Positions 58,254 to 64,000 of a stretch of DNA of 64,000 nucleotides are shown one piece after another. The stretch lies in the NCBI RefSeq assembly GCF_024181225.1, contig NZ_CP051198.1, positions 1,860,001 to 1,924,000 of the forward strand, written 5' to 3'. The position numbers and the translations under genes are program-made. The notes under the pieces were generated by a model that saw only the letters and a list, made by a program, of their open reading frames with translations, was not told where the DNA came from and searched no databases. How positions within the stretch are numbered: position 1 is the first letter of the stretch; the number at the start of each line of letters is the position of its first letter. Origin of the DNA: Treponema sp. OMZ 787 (GTDB taxonomy: Bacteria > Spirochaetota > Spirochaetia > Treponematales > Treponemataceae).

Positions 58254-61020
58254 ACATAACTCCCGTTTCATCGGTTTCTACATTATCTTTTTTGGGCAAA
58301 TCTATGTCGAACCTTTTTGTTGAAACATTACCGGTTTGAAAAGTCAAACCGCTATCCAGTCTTCTTTCTGCAATAACTTCAACGAAAAAAGCCCCGCGGG
58401 ACAAACGCTGAATGTCCTTAAATTCATAAACAAGATCTTTTCCTTGTTTGGCAGGAATTTCGGTTTTTACAACCGTTCTGTTTTTTTCGTTGTATATTTT
58501 TAAAATATAATGTGTCGCCTTATCAATATGTTTCCATTTAAAAGCTATGCTTCTGTTTGATGAAAAGAACGGAATGCCCAAGACTTCTTTATCCCCAGGG
58601 AATATAAATTGAGCTTTGGGTAACGGAGGAATAGGCAAAACAGTAAAGGCTGAATATTCCTTTGCTGAAATATCGAAGCCGTCTTCGGTTTCGGCCCTTA
58701 CCTTCCAGCGGTATCTTCCCGCCGTTAAAGGAGGCAGCTGAACCTTATAGCCGACATCTTTTAATTTAAAAACAGGTGCGGCAGTGCCTACCTTTTCCAA
58801 GATAAATTCTACCCCTAAAGGAGGATGAGCCGAAGACCACTCTGCCTGCGAAGGACTAAGAGCGGCTTCTATGCCGTCAATCTTTTCAGCCGGAGCCGGT
58901 TTTATAAGCTGAACAGGCTGTAGGTGTTTTGCCGTAAATGTATGAGCTTGAGATAAGCCGAATCTTCGGCTGGAATTTAAACCTGCATTTGCAAAGGCCT
59001 GTATGTTCAATATATATTCTCCGTCCTTAAATTTACCCATATCTATTTCAATCTCGGTATTTAAAGCAAAAAGATCTTCATATAAGGGAACGGAATCAGA
59101 AGTCCTGTCGGTAAGTTTTACCTGATAATAATCTGCTTCTTCTACCGGCTTCCAGGTAAATTTGCTTTTATGCTTTGGAACGATAACAACATTTTTTCTT
59201 ATATCGTCCAAATCAGGCTTATCGAGAAGAGGTACAATGTTCAGTTTTTTTACATCCGACATGTACTGCTTACCGTCCAATTCGCTGTAAACGCGCCAAT
59301 ACCATTCGCCTTCGGGTAGGTTAATTCCGTCAGTACCAAGTCCATTGACAAGTTTGTTTACCTTAAGTTTTTTAAAATCCTTAGTATTTGAAACTTGCAC
59401 AACCTGATCCGCATCAAAGTTACTCTTCCATGTAAAAAATGTATCTCCCGTTAATGCATCAAGTAAGTTATACTCATCGGGCGGAAAAACCGAACGCAAA
59501 ATAATCTCCGAATCCATTGTCTTAAATGAAGCTACATCGCTGATGCCTATTTCGTTATCCTTAGCATCAAGAGAGGCAACCGTCATAAAATACTCGCCGT
59601 TAGGTAAAAGATGCGAAGCTTCCTTTAATTCCAAATAGCTTGTTATAACAATGTTTTCCAAAAGAATATCGGTCATCGCCTTATCTCGGGCTATCTTTAC
59701 CCTGTATTTTGAGGCATCAAAATTAGGCTTCCAAGAAAATGTAAGCCCCTTACCCTTTGAGGTATCCATAATTTTTTTAAGATGAATCAGCTCAGGCTTT
59801 TCCCCTTCTTCGGTCTTTTTGATATAAAAAACAGAAACATCGGAAGCCTGTGCCTTGAAGGAAGAATCAAATCCGTATTTTGGAACTACACGCCAATACC
59901 ATTTTCCTTCCGTCAACTCGGCCAGGGTAAAAGATTCTGTACCGGAATTTTTGGTGATTACGGGATTTTTCATTTCTTTATTATCTGCAATCTCAACCGT
60001 GTAGAATGAAGAAAGCTCGTTTCCCTCCCATAAAAATCTTATATGCGGCGGATTAGTATTATAGGCAAATGTCTTTTCCGCTTCAGGTAAAAGGCCTGCA
60101 GGAGCCGGGGCCTTGATGACAGTCAGCTTTCCCGATAAGGTATCTTCACTTTGAACTCCGTCCTTGCCGGAATATAAACGCCAATAAAGAACACCTGAAT
60201 CATGTTTAACAGAAAACTCCTTTAATCCCTTAACCTCATATTTTTTTACATCGACACTGAAATTGCTTAAAGGAGAGGTTTCAAGAAAAACGTCTTCATT
60301 ATTTGCAAAGGAAGATTGCCACTTAAATTTAATATCAAGCCCTACATTATCCCTTGACTGATTTAAGAGTCTGGTATTTTTGCCCGGACTTATCATCACG
60401 AATTTTGTCTTTTTTCCCTGCTGCAAAACGGAGCCGGCTTCCAAGACTTCTTTTTCACCGGCCTTATCGCCGGTAAACGAAACGGAGCCTTCTTCTACAG
60501 CCAGCTGAAGACCGGCTTCTCCTTCTTTTTGAACATGCAAGACGGAGCCTTTTTCGATACTTATATCCGCATTATCCGATTTTAAGCGTAAATTATTGTT
60601 GGCGGTTTTTGCCGATACGGAACCGGAATTTAGATTCACCTCGGACTCTTTGTTTTTGCCGAAAATCTGCACCATCGTATTCGAGTCTACCTCGACTACA
60701 TTGCTTGTTTCTTCATCCCCCAAAAAATGAATGGTTGCAGAGGCCTCATTAGCCGTTCTTATAGTATCCCCGTCATAAAGATAAGAATTTTGAACGGGAC
60801 GGTCCCATACTGCCCTGTCGCTGAATTTTCTCTGAACGGTTTTATATTTGTAATTAACTATTGCTATAGGCGTATCCAGACGCTCAAATGTTCTGTTCAG
60901 CTCCTGTACAAATAAAAACAAATCAAAAAATATAACAAGAAGAGAGACCGCAACAACAGCGAGGTCTAAGAGCTTATTGTTTGTTTTGGGCTTGAATGTT
61001 GTATTTCTTTTCGTCTTCAT
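58243..61020 (-). CDS. FecR-domain protein with multiple Fn3-like repeats
   Basis: A 925-residue protein with a single membrane helix near the N-terminus (residues about 18-40, LLDLAVVAVSLLVIFFDLFL) and the rest extracytoplasmic. A FecR-type domain spans about 70-215: LYDGDTIRTANEASATIHFL, SEVNLNSGSVSAKT, GSVLHVQKEGE, LEAGSVLQQG. At least six fibronectin-III-like repeats follow, each carrying a WKPNFDASKYRVKIARD-like strand and a GxWYWRVxP motif. FecR domains relay envelope signals to cytoplasmic regulators. Here the upstream overlapping gene (47 bases) is a class III cyclase, an unusual partner. The start is ATG 61020. Confidence 0.8.
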   Translation of the reverse strand: MKTKRNTTFKPKTNNKLLDLAVVAVSLLVIFFDLFLFVQELNRTFERLDTPIAIVNYKYKTVQRKFSDRAVWDRPVQNSYLYDGDTIRTANEASATIHFLGDEETSNVVEVDSNTMVQIFGKNKESEVNLNSGSVSAKTANNNLRLKSDNADISIEKGSVLHVQKEGEAGLQLAVEEGSVSFTGDKAGEKEVLEAGSVLQQGKKTKFVMISPGKNTRLLNQSRDNVGLDIKFKWQSSFANNEDVFLETSPLSNFSVDVKKYEVKGLKEFSVKHDSGVLYWRLYSGKDGVQSEDTLSGKLTVIKAPAPAGLLPEAEKTFAYNTNPPHIRFLWEGNELSSFYTVEIADNKEMKNPVITKNSGTESFTLAELTEGKWYWRVVPKYGFDSSFKAQASDVSVFYIKKTEEGEKPELIHLKKIMDTSKGKGLTFSWKPNFDASKYRVKIARDKAMTDILLENIVITSYLELKEASHLLPNGEYFMTVASLDAKDNEIGISDVASFKTMDSEIILRSVFPPDEYNLLDALTGDTFFTWKSNFDADQVVQVSNTKDFKKLKVNKLVNGLGTDGINLPEGEWYWRVYSELDGKQYMSDVKKLNIVPLLDKPDLDDIRKNVVIVPKHKSKFTWKPVEEADYYQVKLTDRTSDSVPLYEDLFALNTEIEIDMGKFKDGEYILNIQAFANAGLNSSRRFGLSQAHTFTAKHLQPVQLIKPAPAEKIDGIEAALSPSQAEWSSAHPPLGVEFILEKVGTAAPVFKLKDVGYKVQLPPLTAGRYRWKVRAETEDGFDISAKEYSAFTVLPIPPLPKAQFIFPGDKEVLGIPFFSSNRSIAFKWKHIDKATHYILKIYNEKNRTVVKTEIPAKQGKDLVYEFKDIQRLSRGAFFVEVIAERRLDSGLTFQTGNVSTKRFDIDLPKKDNVETDETGVMYGR

Positions 61021-62884
61021 TTACATCTACCTTATTAAAATCGGGAGTAGGTATTCCTAATTTTTCTCTGAGTTGAGAAAGAGTTTTAGGTCCTTTTTCT
61101 CCGGCACCGGGAATGCCTGTTTCTTCAGGCATATTTATAACAGCAAACATTCTTAAAGGAGCGGACTTTCCTTTAACCGTAACCGACGGCATTTCTTCAA
61201 CCGTAACCTTATCTTTTACCAAATTGTAGGTGTTTTCGGTAATAAGAATATCCGTGCCTAAGGGCTTATTTAACGATTCCGTTCTTGAGGCAAGGTTTAC
61301 GGCATCGCCTATTACCGTATACTCCATCCTCTTTTTTGAACCTATCTGGCCGGCAACAACAGGGCCTGAGTTAATACCGCAGCCTATACGGATAATCGGC
61401 TTTTTGTCTCCGCCCCTTCCTTGATTGAAGATAATCAGGGCAGCACGCATTCTCAAAGCTGCCCTGATACAGTTAAGTGCATCCTCCCTCGGACTTCCTG
61501 CACTTGTAGGAGCACCCCAGACGGCCATAACGGCATCGCCTATAAATTTATCTACAACACCGTGGGTATCGTTTACACATTCTACCATCTGCGTCATGTA
61601 CTCGTTTAAGAACTCTACAATCTCATTCGGTTCAAGTTTTTCCGAAATAGCCGTAAAGGATCGGATGTCTGAGAAGAATATGGTCGTTTCCTTTGTTTCG
61701 CCGCCCAGTGCAAGTTCGCCCTTCATGGCAAGCTCTGCAATTTCTTTATTGATAAAGCGGCCGAAAGAATCTTTAAGTCTTTCTCTTTCAGCCAAGCCCT
61801 TGCCCATTCTGACAAAGCTCTTGGTTAAAAGGCCGATTTCATCCTTTGTTTTTGCAGTTAGGTCAAGCTCGTAATTGCCCTGCTCGATTTCGCCCGCAGC
61901 GGCGGCAAGCACCTTAACCGGCGAGCTGATCGATTTTGAGAAAAACCAGATAAAAAGGATTGCAAGGGCCAAAACTGCGACGCTCAAGGTAACATTCTTA
62001 AATGTTGATCTGACTACGGGTTCCAAAACCTTATCGGCCTCTGCAGTAGTCAAAACAGCAAGATCGGCTATCGAAAGTTTTTTGTAGGCTCCGAACTGTT
62101 TTTTTCCTTCTTTGTCAGTAAAAAGGATTTGTCTGTTCATATCCCCTTTTTCGCGCATTTCTATAAAAAGTGTCGAATCCCGAACATTGATTCCATTTTT
62201 TGTAAGCTCAAAGTCGGGATGAATTAAAATATCGCCCAAGTTGTTTACAAGATAGGTAGTTTGGAGTTTTCCCGTACCTATGTGTTCGGACAAGGTTTCA
62301 GCAGAAAAGAAAACGATTAAGCCCTGATCCAACCCGCGTTCTTTGTACGGATAAAAAAGAACAAGAATAGGTTCACCGAAAAAAGGAGAGGCGTTTATCA
62401 CCTGACTTACGCCCTTTTCCGCTTGAACAGCCGTATCCATTTCTTTTTCGATAAATTCGTCTATTACGGAAGGTTCAAGCTCGCGTGAAAGGAAAAAATT
62501 GGTACTGATAAGTTTTCTGTAAAGCCGCTTATCCATTCTTGCATCGGTAACTGCAATTGCCGCAATCTGAGGATTCCGTTCAAAATAAAAATTTGCAGTC
62601 TGCTTTGCTATGCCTGAACCTGTTTCAGTCGAGTTAAGAACATCCAAAAACAAGAAAGCATTTGCCTTTATCGAAAAAAGCTCTTTTTCTGCCGCTGCTC
62701 CGGCCTGAAAATTAACTGTTCTATTGCTTTCTTCGGACATGGTTTGAATATCCTCGCCTACAAACCAAGACACGAGTCCCGTTATGGTTCCAAGGGAAAA
62801 TATAACCAAAATCGAAATAATGGTTATCAGTTTAGCACCGATTGAGAATTTTACCTTTTCGCTTGAGCTTTCGTTTTTCAACAT
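60974..62884 (-). CDS. Membrane class III adenylate/guanylate cyclase
   Basis: A 636-residue sensor cyclase. TM1 lies at about residues 18-42. The extracytoplasmic Cache-like sensor (about 43-285) includes the pattern YLVNNLGDILIHPDFELTKN, TM2 is near 295-315, and a HAMP domain follows (KVLAAAAGEIEQGNYELDLT). The cyclase domain spans about 400-575: TIFFSDIRSFTAISEKLEPN with the metal aspartate, DKFIGDAVMAVWGAP with the second, and YTVIGDAVNLASRTESLNKP with the transition-state region. The product is probably cAMP. The start was set at 62884 behind TTGGAGAAAATT. First gene of the four-gene operon. Confidence 0.92.
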   Translation of the reverse strand: MLKNESSSEKVKFSIGAKLITIISILVIFSLGTITGLVSWFVGEDIQTMSEESNRTVNFQAGAAAEKELFSIKANAFLFLDVLNSTETGSGIAKQTANFYFERNPQIAAIAVTDARMDKRLYRKLISTNFFLSRELEPSVIDEFIEKEMDTAVQAEKGVSQVINASPFFGEPILVLFYPYKERGLDQGLIVFFSAETLSEHIGTGKLQTTYLVNNLGDILIHPDFELTKNGINVRDSTLFIEMREKGDMNRQILFTDKEGKKQFGAYKKLSIADLAVLTTAEADKVLEPVVRSTFKNVTLSVAVLALAILFIWFFSKSISSPVKVLAAAAGEIEQGNYELDLTAKTKDEIGLLTKSFVRMGKGLAERERLKDSFGRFINKEIAELAMKGELALGGETKETTIFFSDIRSFTAISEKLEPNEIVEFLNEYMTQMVECVNDTHGVVDKFIGDAVMAVWGAPTSAGSPREDALNCIRAALRMRAALIIFNQGRGGDKKPIIRIGCGINSGPVVAGQIGSKKRMEYTVIGDAVNLASRTESLNKPLGTDILITENTYNLVKDKVTVEEMPSVTVKGKSAPLRMFAVINMPEETGIPGAGEKGPKTLSQLREKLGIPTPDFNKVDVNEDEKKYNIQAQNKQ

Positions 62885-63031
62885 AATTTTCTCCAAAAAT
62901 CATCCTAATTGTACATACAGTTTATCACACAAGTGCAAAATTTTCAATGATTATATGTATAAAAAAATATTGTATCTAAAGCGAATTTTAAAACTTCCGA
63001 TAATTTATATAGATTTATGGAGGAATTATAG

Positions 63032-63442
63032 ATGGTTTCAAACAGTTCGCCGCTTCAAGCCCTTTCTCAAATTGCAATGCCTAAGATTTCGGCAGGCGGA
63101 AGAGCTTATGTGCCCGTCAAGCCAAGCCAAGTCCTCTATGCCCATTTTAAATATGTTTCCGGTTTTGCTCAAGCTCAAGGGCAATCGGGTATGAGTATCG
63201 ACAAGCTCAGAATTTTAAACTCGATAATCGATCAGCTCGTATCCATGAAAACAAACGAGGCACAAAAAGCAAAACTTACAGAATCTTTTGCAGCACAAAT
63301 CGAGTCGGAAATTACCGAAAATCAAATAGACGGACTTTTGGATTATTACCACAATCAAATCAAAAACACGATGATACAAACCGAAAACATCGGCTATGGA
63401 GGTGCCCCTCTTCCTGCAGCCGTACTAGACTTGACAGCCTAA
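63032..63442 (+). CDS. Hypothetical protein, Treponema-type
   Basis: A 136-residue soluble protein behind ATGGAGGAATTATAG. It begins MVSNSSPLQALSQIAMPKIS, has VPVKPSQVLYAHFKYVSGFA, a helical centre (MSIDKLRILNSIIDQLVSMK) and ends GGAPLPAAVLDLTA. There is no signal peptide, and I do not recognise a family. The last codons contain the -35 box of the following gene's promoter. It is divergent from the cyclase operon; the 147-base intergenic space should hold both promoters, but I could not define either confidently. Confidence 0.7.
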   Translation: MVSNSSPLQALSQIAMPKISAGGRAYVPVKPSQVLYAHFKYVSGFAQAQGQSGMSIDKLRILNSIIDQLVSMKTNEAQKAKLTESFAAQIESEITENQIDGLLDYYHNQIKNTMIQTENIGYGGAPLPAAVLDLTA

Positions 63443-63459
63443 GTTTTTTTACGCATAAT
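63431..63459 (+). promoter_or_regulatory. Peptidase-gene promoter, leaderless type
   Basis: TTGACA (63431-63436, inside the end of the preceding gene), 17 bases, CATAAT (63454-63459), then TGCTGAAT and the ATG at 63468. No Shine-Dalgarno site. Confidence 0.72.
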
Positions 63460-63467
63460 TGCTGAAT

Positions 63468-64000
63468 ATGCAACGCAACAAAAAATTCGTTTTTTTTATT
63501 TCCTTATTTTTGATAGGTGAACTTATACACTTAAATGCAGAAAATCTTTTTGTTCAAAAAACAAAATACTTCGATATTATTTACTCTTCAAGCTCCGAAA
63601 AGACGGCGGCTCTAATTTCGGAATATGCAGATAATTATGCCGAAGAGATCTCTCAAAAACTAAACCGTAAAATTCCAAAAAGAATGCCCATCTATATTGA
63701 GGGCGGCAGGGAAGCCCTAAACGGATATTATACTTTTTTTCCTTACCGCAGGATTGTTCTTTTTGATACCTTACCTGAAGAAGGTCAGCTAAGCAATCTA
63801 AGAGATATAATTTTAAAAGTACTCTACCATGAATTGACCCATGCAATTTCGCTCACATATTTTTTACCGCTCCTGCCAATGTCCTTTACCGAGGGAGTTG
63901 CCGTTTCATATGAAAGTGCAGAAGAAGATCAGGGCAGACTAAACGATCCTCTGATCATGCACCATCTAATGCAGGCAAGGATTGAAAATGCAAGTCCTTC
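63468..64000 (+). CDS. Exported zinc metallopeptidase (5' part)
   Basis: The first 177 codons of a gene that runs past the window. Signal peptide MQRNKKFVFFISLFLIGELI, then HLNAEN. The mature region has YFDIIYSSSSEKTAALISEY, as in peptidase-MA-like proteins. The zinc site is YHELTHAIS with HELTH at residues 121-125, and the third-ligand region FTEGVAVSYES lies about 20 residues later. This is the gluzincin pattern HExxH plus E. It probably acts in the periplasm or on the surface. The promoter suggests a leaderless mRNA. Confidence 0.8.
   Translation, partial: MQRNKKFVFFISLFLIGELIHLNAENLFVQKTKYFDIIYSSSSEKTAALISEYADNYAEEISQKLNRKIPKRMPIYIEGGREALNGYYTFFPYRRIVLFDTLPEEGQLSNLRDIILKVLYHELTHAISLTYFLPLLPMSFTEGVAVSYESAEEDQGRLNDPLIMHHLMQARIENASP

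Overview
The window is AT-rich and densely coded. It most likely comes from a host-associated spirochaete of the genus Treponema, close to T. denticola. This is inferred from gene content, not from a search: a BMP-family purine-nucleoside lipoprotein (TmpC/PnrA type) with its ABC transporter, many short-lipobox lipoproteins and beta-helix surface proteins, SelB, and many ORF6N, Rpn and PIN accessory genes. Sigma-70 promoters are unusually easy to read. Many are close to TTGACA-17-TATAAT.

Layout. 1-522 is the 3' end of uvrB. 540-3309 is a BceAB-type ABC pair. 3306-7900 is a graveyard of cut-down genes: a HAD stub, truncated ORF6N, DJ-1 with an internal deletion, a PIN toxin reduced to 39 codons beside an intact antitoxin, and a CPBP protease frameshifted in a T7 tract and fused to an AraC tail. 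It also holds intact small genes (hotdog thioesterase, NTF2-like, PadR, GNAT). 7947-10561 is an ABC-2 exporter and 10672-13390 a second BceAB-type pair. 13435-15171 holds a coiled-coil exported protein (signal peptide out of frame) and a WYL regulator. 15239-22877 holds valS, a lipoprotein, a membrane-anchored propeller protein, rpsD, tRNA-Arg and tRNA-His. 23019-29732 holds small envelope proteins and the nucleoside ABC operon, whose binding protein carries a one-base frameshift. 29866-33793 holds rnz, a PIN/antitoxin pair, an orphan HicB and two duplicated outer-membrane-type proteins, the first preceded by a C9 tract. 33865-40976 holds selB, Na/Pi cotransporter, Na+/H+ antiporter, htrA and a P-loop protein. 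40966-47853 is a block with rlmE, an NtrC/NtrB pair, DNA polymerase III delta', cvpA, an AbrB/PIN cassette and murG. 47940-53972 holds two Rpn-type nucleases, a HAD phosphatase, a nitroreductase and a large lipoprotein. 54001-54213 is a GC-rich structured repeat. 54227-62884 is a tightly packed minus-strand operon: class III cyclase, FecR/Fn3-like protein, outer-membrane-barrel protein and beta-helix lipoprotein. The window ends in a partial exported zinc peptidase.

Most interesting points. (1) At least seven genes have a well-spaced promoter whose -10 box ends only 5-9 nt before the ATG, with no Shine-Dalgarno site. These are probable leaderless mRNAs. (2) A poly-C9 tract lies inside an unannotated reading frame between a promoter and an outer-membrane-type gene. 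The neighbouring paralogue has the same promoter without the insert and keeps a hicB 3' scar. (3) A PadR gene has a perfect operator palindrome exactly between its -35 and -10. (4) There is a cloverleaf-like repeat at 54001-54213. (5) A 14-residue micro-ORF motif occurs twice, with mostly synonymous changes.
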